From positions 1 through 64,000 of the forward strand of contig DBNX01000014.1 of the NCBI GenBank assembly GCA_002299465.1: DNA of 64,000 nucleotides, written 5' to 3'. Positions 7,920-14,980 of this stretch are shown piece by piece; positions within the stretch are counted from its first letter, which is position 1; the number at the start of each line of letters is the position of its first letter. The position numbers and the translations under genes are program-made. Under the pieces are notes generated by a model. It did no database searches. It was not told the origin of the DNA and saw only the letters and a program-made list of their open reading frames with translations. Origin of the DNA: Patescibacteria group bacterium UBA661. GTDB taxonomy: Bacteria > Patescibacteriota > Minisyncoccia > Phycocordibacterales > UBA918.

Positions 7920-8072
7920 CATAGTCACCTAACCCGCGGTCGTGAGATAGCGGCATGGTGCGAATAAGTAAGTCACAAGGCGATAAAGAACCCATTGTAA
8001 GAGGTCACGCCTTGTGCCGTGCGCCGAAAGGTGTCGCGTGGACTTCGGTCCTACCTTGCAGTGGGCTTTTTG
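7920..8072 (+). ncRNA. Candidate structured RNA of about 150 nt
   Basis: This stretch has no ORF but many compatible helices. CACAAGGCG (7974-7982) pairs perfectly with CGCCTTGTG (8008-8016). GCGCC-GAAA-GGTGT (8021-8034) is a GNRA-loop hairpin, and GGAC-TTCG-GTCC (8040-8051) is a UUCG hairpin. CCCATTG (7991-7997), in the loop of the first helix, can pair with CAGTGGG (8059-8065), which runs into CTTTTTG like a terminator. That would be a pseudoknot or a switch between two folds. I do not recognise the family. It could be an independent RNA or the leader of the membrane-protein genes from 8098. Confidence 0.5.
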
Positions 8073-8097
8073 TATTTAAAAATTCATCGTAAGTAAA

Positions 8098-8355
8098 ATG
8101 CAACTTTTCATTAAACAGCACAAATTAATTTCTGGCGTAGGGATAATTTTTATTCTATGGGCTACTTGGACACTCGTGATTCATTTCAGGGATAGTTCTT
8201 GGTGTGAAAGTAGGGTGAAGTTTAAGGGTGACACTAGTGCAGGGTACTACGTATATAAAGACGAGGTCGGTGCAGATCGATTTCCATCAAAAGAAGAAGC
8301 TATCTCGGGCTGTGTCAACAACAGGTCACAGTGGCGAGACTATTATGGTTACTAA
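8098..8355 (+). CDS. Small single-span membrane protein
   Basis: This 85-residue protein has one N-terminal membrane segment (about 11-30, LISGVGIIFILWATWTLVIH). A short polar domain follows with two cysteines (C38 and C72), which could form a disulfide outside the membrane. I do not recognise the family. It sits right after the candidate RNA and just before another small membrane protein, so the two probably work together or share a transcript. A plausible role is element-encoded envelope modification, but no motif supports a specific one. Confidence 0.5.
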   Translation: MQLFIKQHKLISGVGIIFILWATWTLVIHFRDSSWCESRVKFKGDTSAGYYVYKDEVGADRFPSKEEAISGCVNNRSQWRDYYGY

Positions 8356-8366
8356 ATTCAACTATT

Positions 8367-8534
8367 ATGTTTAAAGGCTTTGCAATAATGTTTATAGGTG
8401 GACTCGTGGGGTGGGTATACAGCAACATTAATATGAACGATACAATAACCCCAATTGTATGGTTTACGTTATCACTAACAGTTGGTTTCTACTATATGTG
8501 GAAGGAAGCAGAAGAAAATAATAGGGACAACTGA
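8367..8534 (+). CDS. Small two-span membrane protein
   Basis: The likely product is 55 residues from ATG at 8367. An in-frame ATG at 8331 would overlap the upstream gene by 25 bp and add a less natural N-terminus. Two hydrophobic segments (about 1-19 and 26-44) are followed by a charged tail, KEAEENNRDN. Tiny two-span proteins of this kind occur in phages and integrated elements as holin-like, immunity or unknown proteins; nothing here distinguishes these. It lies 12 bp after the previous gene and 22 bp before the next one. Confidence 0.5.
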   Translation: MFKGFAIMFIGGLVGWVYSNINMNDTITPIVWFTLSLTVGFYYMWKEAEENNRDN

Positions 8535-8556
8535 CGATAATTTTACTTAACAAACG

Positions 8557-9375
8557 ATGAAAATATTTACTTACCTCGTCCTAATACTCATAGCATTGGC
8601 TGCAATGGCTACTTATGCTTACCTAAATGAAATAAACTCCCCATCTGTCCCCGTCATTGCAATTTGTCCTTCTGACTACCCTGATACAGAAGCAGGTCGT
8701 GAAGAATACAACATCGCCACTGATGATTGGGTAAAGCGCTACCTTGAAGCCAATCCATTTGCGTCACTTGAAGAAGTTGATAGCGCAAGACAAAAATCAT
8801 GGGAGGAGATGGGTTGTAATGCCACCACCACAACCTCAGTTACTATAGCTGACGCGGATTTGTTGCCATGCCAGATCTATTACCGCGATGTATTCATGCA
8901 AGCCAAAGAATACGGTCAATTTGAAGATTTTTCAGCCACAACGACATACACTGGTCCCATTGCCACACTTGACGAAGACAGTCATCCAGTCGCCAAACGC
9001 TTCTACAGTTACCATAAAGCTGCTCTAGACAGCGGTGAAGTAGATTTTGGTGGTAAATACGCTATCTCTGACTGGGCGTTTACTGGTTGGGGGCAGATGT
9101 TTGCAGTCGTTGATCTTGAGACCGGTAAAGTGTTCCCGTTTCCGTACGCTTTTCACGAGAGTTTCGATTACCGACCAGATAGTAACCTCATCATTATTAA
9201 CCCAAAACACATGATGCCAAAATTCGACACCTTTGGACCGGAGAGTGATGTGTTCTGTGATACCTGGGTGTATGAAGACATCAAAAGCCACTACTTCGTA
9301 TTTGAAAACGAGCAATTTAGACTACTTGGTCCCGAAGATATAACCAAACTATCTCAGCCAGGGGTATTAGAGTAA
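8557..9375 (+). CDS. Membrane-anchored exported protein
   Basis: This 272-residue protein begins with a signal-anchor (about 4-23). A Thr-rich linker lies at about 90-95 and a C-terminal globular domain at about 105-260. The C-terminal part, VDFGGKYAISDWAFTGWG near 162-179 followed by VVDLETGKVFPFP, resembles a beta-rich domain of unknown function seen in many secreted bacterial proteins (FAGKY...WG...D..TG.V). There is no lipobox cysteine after the hydrophobic stretch. It is likely displayed on the outer face of the membrane. Its role in the element is unknown. Confidence 0.6.
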   Translation: MKIFTYLVLILIALAAMATYAYLNEINSPSVPVIAICPSDYPDTEAGREEYNIATDDWVKRYLEANPFASLEEVDSARQKSWEEMGCNATTTTSVTIADADLLPCQIYYRDVFMQAKEYGQFEDFSATTTYTGPIATLDEDSHPVAKRFYSYHKAALDSGEVDFGGKYAISDWAFTGWGQMFAVVDLETGKVFPFPYAFHESFDYRPDSNLIIINPKHMMPKFDTFGPESDVFCDTWVYEDIKSHYFVFENEQFRLLGPEDITKLSQPGVLE

Positions 9376-9382
9376 AGAATTT

Positions 9383-9535
9383 ATGACCCCACTCGATGAG
9401 TTCAAGAAAATAGTGAACGACCCAACGCTTACTGATGAGCAACTTGAGACATTTCGTGACCTGATTGATGCACAGGCTAATTTGATACTTGATTCGTTTA
9501 TTACGGAAAAAGCCAAGCAAGCTAACAGGGAGTAA
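9383..9535 (+). CDS. 50-residue acidic helical protein
   Basis: This short ORF runs from ATG at 9383 to TAA at 9533-9535, only 7 bp after the previous gene and 18 bp before the next. The product begins MTPLDEFKKIVNDPTLTDEQ and is predicted to be helical and charged, with no cysteines or membrane segment. I do not recognise it. Its packing between two genes on the same strand and its protein-like composition make it a likely real gene, perhaps an antitoxin-sized regulator or a structural helper. Confidence 0.48.
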   Translation: MTPLDEFKKIVNDPTLTDEQLETFRDLIDAQANLILDSFITEKAKQANRE

Positions 9536-9553
9536 GTTTGCTACAATAGTCAT

Positions 9554-10135
9554 ATGGAACACGCAGACATCATCGCTTTACTCAAAGAAATACAGGCAAA
9601 CCAACAAAGCCTGCACGATGATATGTCTGCCGTTATTGATCGTCTCACAAAACTGGAGGAAGCAGTCAATACCCTGACTCAATACAGCAATCAACCAGCT
9701 GCGATTGATGAGCATCAGTTATACATCGCCGCTCGTTCGCTTGTAGTTGAAACCGGCAGGGCCAGCACTTCAATGCTCCAGCGAGTTCTCCGCATTGGCT
9801 ACAGTCGCGCTGCTTCACTGATGGATAAGCTCGAAGAAAACAACATCATCGGTCCTCATAATGGCAGTACACCACGTGAAGTACTCCTAGACCGGGATGC
9901 TTTGTCTGAAATTGAAGAGGAGGAAGAAAATGGTCCAATGCCTATCGGCGACACTGATGACTTATACGATGATGCGGTACAGGCTGTGCGTGAAGCCGGT
10001 AAATGCTCAACATCATACCTACAGCGTAAACTCCGCATTGGCTATAGTCGCGCAGCATTTATTCAAGATCTCATGGAGAAGAATGGTGTGATTGGTCCAG
10101 CTGATGGTGCAAAGCCACGTGCTGTTAATCCCTAA
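9554..10135 (+). CDS. Tandem FtsK-gamma (winged-helix) DNA-binding protein without the motor
   Basis: This 193-residue protein has an N-terminal coiled-coil-like segment (about 5-42) and two copies of the FtsK/SpoIIIE gamma winged helix, at about 52-112 and 133-193. The diagnostic core is repeated: MLQRVLRIGYSRAASLMDKL with IIGP, then YLQRKLRIGYSRAAFIQDLM with VIGP. In FtsK this domain reads the KOPS signals that orient the motor and touches XerD. Here there is no ATPase. The protein could mark or bridge such sites, regulate genes or tie the element to chromosome segregation. An acidic linker (EIEEEEE) joins the two domains. Domain identity is strong; function is open. Confidence 0.85.
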   Translation: MEHADIIALLKEIQANQQSLHDDMSAVIDRLTKLEEAVNTLTQYSNQPAAIDEHQLYIAARSLVVETGRASTSMLQRVLRIGYSRAASLMDKLEENNIIGPHNGSTPREVLLDRDALSEIEEEEENGPMPIGDTDDLYDDAVQAVREAGKCSTSYLQRKLRIGYSRAAFIQDLMEKNGVIGPADGAKPRAVNP

Positions 10136-10149
10136 ACTATCTAGGGGGT

Positions 10150-10908
10150 TTACTTGTAGCGTACACGCACCGCACCCTCGTTCATTACTTTGGTGTAAAT
10201 TCGATCAATCCCTTCAATGTGTGACCATTTTTTTGTTTCATCAGTTTGTGAGTCTTTAATTATTTTTGACCATCTGCCAAGCATTAGGAGTGCACCTTCA
10301 CTAATTAATGAATGAAGTTTCTTACTTTCAATCAAATACATCCGTGTACCTTTGTTCTTCTGTTGCTTAATAAAACTTAACATTGTCGATCTTGCCTCAT
10401 CGTCGTTTGGAGCAATACCGAATGTATCAACAGCTGTCCTTGCTAAGCCAAAAAAGTGCACGAGAGAACTACGTAATTCATACAAGCGATCAATTGATAT
10501 TTTTTCGTATTCACTACCGATAAATTCTTTATTCTCAGGCACATAACAGAACTCACTTAGCCAAGACGCAAATCTATCCCTTGGCGTTCCGGTACCTATA
10601 CGATTTCGATACTCATACCAGTAGCTAGCCAGTACATCTACTAGTGTAAACAAGGCAATCAGCTGCACACGTGATGCAATTAATTCATGACCTTTATCAC
10701 TTTTTGCAAAGATGGCCCCGATATCTTCAAGTGTATCAGTGAAAAATTGAAAAACTAACTTATCTTTCTCTGAATGACTTTTTTCCAGCTCAGATCGGTA
10801 GACTGCCACATACTCAGAGCATGTCATTAGATTCATGCCAAAGCAATTTTTATACTTCGTTCCACTGCCACATGGACATGGGTCATTTCTGCCTACATCA
10901 TTCGTCAT
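10150..10908 (-). CDS. SEC-C motif protein
   Basis: The likely product is 252 residues from ATG at 10908. An upstream ATG at 10947 would add 13 residues that lie over a promoter-like TATAAT (reverse strand 10915-10920). With that box the mRNA would start at or near the ATG and be leaderless. Residues about 6-22 form a SEC-C zinc motif (GRNDPCPCGSGTKYKNC), known from the SecA tail and many standalone proteins. The remaining 230 residues are mostly helical and match no family I know. It converges with the FtsK-gamma gene, 14 bp apart. Accessory SEC-C proteins are common on mobile elements, but this one's target is unknown. Confidence 0.7.
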   Translation of the reverse strand: MTNDVGRNDPCPCGSGTKYKNCFGMNLMTCSEYVAVYRSELEKSHSEKDKLVFQFFTDTLEDIGAIFAKSDKGHELIASRVQLIALFTLVDVLASYWYEYRNRIGTGTPRDRFASWLSEFCYVPENKEFIGSEYEKISIDRLYELRSSLVHFFGLARTAVDTFGIAPNDDEARSTMLSFIKQQKNKGTRMYLIESKKLHSLISEGALLMLGRWSKIIKDSQTDETKKWSHIEGIDRIYTKVMNEGAVRVRYK

Positions 10909-10983
10909 TTGTTCATTATATCTTGCAGTAACAAGGTGGTAATACAATTAAATATTGATTTTGCTTCAGGAGATCATATGCCC

Positions 10984-11011
10984 TTGATTGCGCCAGTTAT
11001 GAGCGTATACT
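10984..11011 (+). promoter_or_regulatory. Sigma-70-like promoter of the ImmA-like/PIN pair
   Basis: TTGATT (10984-10989), a 16-bp spacer and TATACT (11006-11011) lie about 58 bp before the start of the downstream pair. This is seen directly by match to the -35/-10 consensus. Confidence 0.5.
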
Positions 11012-11068
11012 CGGTACAATTGGCCAATTTACTCGTAGAACCACTTGTCTGTGGCACTGATACCGTAA

Positions 11069-12292
11069 TTGGTCCAGTGTTACATGCAAGATACATTAAT
11101 AGTCAGACTTCAGGATGGTACCGTAGAAATTGAGCGTAAGGTATTCTTGGCGCTTCTTAACATTGGTCCTGTTACTGAGTATGTTGACTACCAAAGAGCG
11201 CTCGTTGACGGAATAATTACTTTTGAAAATCTTAAAAAACTAGCATTTAGGGCAGATGTACCTTACCCACTTTTCTTTGCTCCACTTGAGCATGTAAGGT
11301 TACAACTTCGTGACTACAAGACTCAAATTGAATCAAAAGTTCCTGTCAAAAAAGAGTTCAGTCTCCACTCTCGTGGCAGATTAAAGGTGGAGGATATTAA
11401 ACTCATTGTGCGTGATATTAGTCGTAAACAAATCTTTCTCGGACAATTCATTTTACGCGATGCTCCAACAAATAATTTTGTTGGACTAATTGCCGCGTCG
11501 GTTAAAGCCAAAGAGTCCACCACCGTCTTGGCGGAGAAATTGCGAACTGCACTTGGTGTCGATTTGAACGCATTACGCAGTCGACCAAAAACTGGTGTGG
11601 TTGAGTATTTGGTTCAGTGCACAGAAAGAAATAATATCTTTGTTTCATTTAGCTCATACTCGTACATGCCACAGCAACTCAGAGACGTTGATGTGAGCGG
11701 TTTTTGTATTAAAGATCAAAGGTTTCCCTTTATTTTTATAAATACAAAAGATGGTGATCAAAATCCGCGCATCATTGAGCCGGCTGGAAGACAAACATTT
11801 ACTCTTGTCGCCATGCTTGTGAGTATGGCGATGAATAAGTTTGTCTTCAATCATCGAACCGCCGACTCAAAAGCACCTTATTTAAATGAGGTATATTCGA
11901 TTGTGGGAGAGTTTCTAATACCATCTCACGAGATAGTCGGACAGACGGCAAATTCAGTTGATGATCTAAAGGTGTTGTCTAGAAGATTCAAAGTTACTCC
12001 GAGTATGTGTATATCAAGACTACTTGAATTAAGGCAAATTGATCCAGTATTGGCTACCGAGTTGCGTAGACAACTAAAACAGGAAATCGACCGCCGTCCT
12101 GGCAGTCCACGGCCAGTTGGAGAGGTGCAGGGATACGCAAAATATAATGGCGTTCGTTTCTCTCGCGAAGTACTGCTTGCAGAGCGTCGAAGAGCCGTAA
12201 CTGGAGAGCAGGTGCGCAACATTTTATTCAGAAAGGGCAAAAGTTTATCAGGTCGACTTCTTCGTGAGTACAGGTCTCGTTTTGGTGTATGA
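11069..12292 (+). CDS. ImmA/IrrE-like (COG2856) protein with a lost HExxH site
   Basis: This 407-residue protein has the layout of COG2856/ImmA-IrrE proteins. An N-terminal LKKLAFRADVPYPLFFAP (about 55-72) is followed by the protease-like domain. The strand RFPFIFINTKD (218-228) precedes RQTFTLVAMLVSMAM (241-255), where active members have R.RFT.AHELGH. Here the zinc-binding HExxH is replaced by AMLVS, so peptidase activity is unlikely. A second family element, LNEVYSIVGEFLIP, follows at 272-285. The gene overlaps the PIN gene by ATGA. Pairs of COG2856 proteins with PIN-type toxins are known toxin-antitoxin arrangements, so this is probably the antitoxin or control half. The start could instead be ATG at 11084. 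Confidence 0.65.
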   Translation: MVQCYMQDTLIVRLQDGTVEIERKVFLALLNIGPVTEYVDYQRALVDGIITFENLKKLAFRADVPYPLFFAPLEHVRLQLRDYKTQIESKVPVKKEFSLHSRGRLKVEDIKLIVRDISRKQIFLGQFILRDAPTNNFVGLIAASVKAKESTTVLAEKLRTALGVDLNALRSRPKTGVVEYLVQCTERNNIFVSFSSYSYMPQQLRDVDVSGFCIKDQRFPFIFINTKDGDQNPRIIEPAGRQTFTLVAMLVSMAMNKFVFNHRTADSKAPYLNEVYSIVGEFLIPSHEIVGQTANSVDDLKVLSRRFKVTPSMCISRLLELRQIDPVLATELRRQLKQEIDRRPGSPRPVGEVQGYAKYNGVRFSREVLLAERRRAVTGEQVRNILFRKGKSLSGRLLREYRSRFGV

Positions 12293-12714
12293 AATACTTA
12301 CTGGATACAAATTCACTTAACCTGACTACTTTGCGCCAAGGTCCACGCAGAAATGACCTGTGTACAATACAAGAAGTGGTTGATGAGCATACTGCATATG
12401 GCGAAAAACCTTCGTTTATTGATGACGTAGGGATTGAAATACTGACGGTTAAAACTAAACATCTTGAAGTCTTGAAACAAATCATGGCTGATGAGGGAGG
12501 TAACTTAAGACTGGTTAGATTATTTACTGCTGAAGGTGCAGCTGATGCGTTAATACTTGCTTATGTTCTCGCTGAGCGTGAAATCAGGGACACACTCTTT
12601 GCTGAAGAGTATGTGGTTGTCACAAATGATAATGCGCTAACAACAGCTGCTGCTAAGTATGGCATCTCTTGCCGAAATGATCTGCCAAACCCCCATATAC
12701 AGCCAAATAATTGA
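12289..12714 (+). CDS. PIN-domain ribonuclease, probable toxin
   Basis: This 141-residue protein shows the PIN acidic set: D6 in LLDTNS, E29 in TIQEVVDEH, D86 in EGAADALIL and D114 in VVTNDNAL. These residues normally bind Mg2+ or Mn2+ for RNA cleavage, and PIN proteins are the toxins of VapBC and related modules. Its start overlaps the stop of the COG2856-type gene (ATGA), so the two are translated together from the promoter near 10984. No VapB-like small antitoxin is adjacent, so the large upstream partner would serve that role. The RNA target is unknown. Confidence 0.75.
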   Translation: MKYLLDTNSLNLTTLRQGPRRNDLCTIQEVVDEHTAYGEKPSFIDDVGIEILTVKTKHLEVLKQIMADEGGNLRLVRLFTAEGAADALILAYVLAEREIRDTLFAEEYVVVTNDNALTTAAAKYGISCRNDLPNPHIQPNN

Positions 12715-12787
12715 GAGAATAAGCCCAAAATGCTAAACTAAATGCACCTGAATGGCTTTTTTGATGGGGCACCAAGGGTAATTTTTA

Positions 12788-14977
12788 ATGTCACGTCTTA
12801 CTGATTTAATTGCACAAGCAAAAGCGAATAATCCGGAACTTGGAAAAGAACTGGAACGTGAATTTAAGGTGCTTTCCTCACGTCGTTCATTTGGCCTCAA
12901 CTTTGAACGACATAAACCTGAGAGTGTAGAACTGCCTGGCCGGCCGGTCCGTAAGGGTGACAAAGTTCGTATTCTCCCACCGAGAGGGACTACGGCTAAG
13001 GGCGATGATCGCTTGTGGAAGGTCCTGTCTGTTGAACGCAAAGCTAAGAAACAAATCGCAACACTTGAGCTAACTGGAGAAGATAAAGAGAAGCAGACAG
13101 TCGATGTGGCTGACCTGGTTGTTGTAGCTGAATTTCGTGACTACATTTACCCTGGGCTTGTGAGTACGGGTAAGGTTGAGCGGGGCAAAGATAAGCCATA
13201 CCACACAGTCATAAATGGCGAAAACTTTCACGCACTTGAGGCGTTGACGTTCACTCATCGCGGTAAGATCGACGTAATTTACATAGATCCTCCCTACAAC
13301 ACCGGAGCAAAAGACTGGAAGTACAACAATGACTACGTTGAGTCAGAGGATTTGTATCGTCACTCAAAGTGGCTGGCGATGATGGAACGACGTTTACTGG
13401 TTGCGAAGGAGCTACTCAAGCCGGAGGATTCAGTTCTGATTGTCACAATTGATGAGAAGGAATATTTGCGACTGGGCTTGCTTTTAGAGCAAACTTTCCC
13501 TGACGCGCGTATCCAGATGATTTCTTCTGCGATTAACCCCAAAGGGTCATCGCGAAATGGTTTCCGAAGATCGGACGAATATCTATTTATCGTAATGTTC
13601 GGCAGTGTTGTGCCTGCACGTCTGAACCTTTCTTCAGAATGGTCAATTTACTTTAATGAATCAAAGAGTGACCAGGTTGCCAAAAAACAAACTTCACAGC
13701 TAACAAAAAAAGTTCCGCCAGAATGGACGTCTATGATGCGACGCGGCACTTCATCCTTAAGGAAAGACGTTCCCAATGGTTTTTATCCCATCTATGTTAA
13801 TCCTACAGGTATACCGCGTGTGGTCGAAGTTGGCGAACCTTTGCCAATGGGGGTAAATGAAGCACCGGCTAAAAAAGGTCTTGTCGCTGTTTTACCATTA
13901 CGAAGTAATGGTGAGCAAGGTCGATGGCAGGTTGTACGTCGTACCGAATTCCTTCAAAGACTAAAACAAGGGAGAGTAAGGGTAGGTAAGAAGACAAAAT
14001 ATGGTTATGTAATCAACTATCTACCTGACGGTGCCTATAAAGCAGTCTGTTCAGGTGATTTTCACATAGAAGGTCGAGCTGAGGACGGGTCTTTGATTGC
14101 TTGGAAACTTTTATCAGAGAGTGGTAGTGATATTGATAATGATTCAAGAGTACCTCCTACTCAATGGCACGTTAGTTCCCATAACGCATCTGAAAATGGT
14201 ACAACATTGATCAATGCCATCCTAGGTAGATTGCGTGCGTTTGATTACGCGAAGTCGCTTTATGCTGTTGAGGATCTTTTACGTTTTTTTGTTGCTGAAA
14301 GACCTGATGCAATTGTGTTGGACTTCTTTGCAGGGTCAGGAACAACTGCACATGCTCTAATGAGGTTAAATAAACTGGATAAGGGAAGTAGACAGTCAAT
14401 TCTTATTACAAATAATGAGGTTTCAGCTGATGATCAGACTAATTTACTTGAGTCAGGGTTAAGACCTGGTGACGCTGAGTGGGAGAAGTGGGGTATCTGT
14501 GACTACATTACCAAGCCACGTATTGCCGCCGCTATTACAGGCAAGACACCAGAAGGAAAAAAGATTAAAGGTGACTACAAATTCACCGATGAGTTTCCGA
14601 TGGCTCAGGGGTTTGATGAAAATGCAGAGTTCTTCACCCTTACCTACGAAACGCCAATTGCGGTCGGTCATAATCGTGCTTTTGCTCGTGTTGCGCCGTT
14701 GCTCTGGATGCGAGCGGGGAGTGCTGGTCGGCGCATTGATTCAGTGCCAAAGCGTGGTTGGGATGTGGCTGATACATATGGATTGCTCGTTGATCTCGAT
14801 CAGGCAGCAGTTTTTTGTAAGGCGGTAGAAGCGGAGGAGGGAGTAAAGATTGTCTACATCGTGACGGATGATGACCGTAGATTTCAGTCCGTTGCGCGAC
14901 GATTACCAGACACGGTCGAGCCAGTACGCTTGTACGAGTCGTACCTGAATAATTTCCGATTTTCATTCGGCCGTTAA
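12788..14977 (+). CDS. mod: Type III restriction-modification DNA methyltransferase (Mod)
   Basis: This 729-residue protein should transfer a methyl group from S-adenosylmethionine to an adenine in the recognition site. It has the catalytic IDPPYNTG motif (166-173) before the cofactor motif DFFAGSGTT (512-520), the beta-class order found in type III Mod subunits. The middle (about 240-480) is the likely target-recognition region. The N-terminal 110 residues form a separate beta-rich module (GDKVRILPPRG) found in some large Mod-like enzymes. The helicase/nuclease subunit begins 3 bp downstream. The sequence specificity cannot be read from the protein. Confidence 0.9.
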   Translation: MSRLTDLIAQAKANNPELGKELEREFKVLSSRRSFGLNFERHKPESVELPGRPVRKGDKVRILPPRGTTAKGDDRLWKVLSVERKAKKQIATLELTGEDKEKQTVDVADLVVVAEFRDYIYPGLVSTGKVERGKDKPYHTVINGENFHALEALTFTHRGKIDVIYIDPPYNTGAKDWKYNNDYVESEDLYRHSKWLAMMERRLLVAKELLKPEDSVLIVTIDEKEYLRLGLLLEQTFPDARIQMISSAINPKGSSRNGFRRSDEYLFIVMFGSVVPARLNLSSEWSIYFNESKSDQVAKKQTSQLTKKVPPEWTSMMRRGTSSLRKDVPNGFYPIYVNPTGIPRVVEVGEPLPMGVNEAPAKKGLVAVLPLRSNGEQGRWQVVRRTEFLQRLKQGRVRVGKKTKYGYVINYLPDGAYKAVCSGDFHIEGRAEDGSLIAWKLLSESGSDIDNDSRVPPTQWHVSSHNASENGTTLINAILGRLRAFDYAKSLYAVEDLLRFFVAERPDAIVLDFFAGSGTTAHALMRLNKLDKGSRQSILITNNEVSADDQTNLLESGLRPGDAEWEKWGICDYITKPRIAAAITGKTPEGKKIKGDYKFTDEFPMAQGFDENAEFFTLTYETPIAVGHNRAFARVAPLLWMRAGSAGRRIDSVPKRGWDVADTYGLLVDLDQAAVFCKAVEAEEGVKIVYIVTDDDRRFQSVARRLPDTVEPVRLYESYLNNFRFSFGR

Positions 14978-14980
14978 CAT

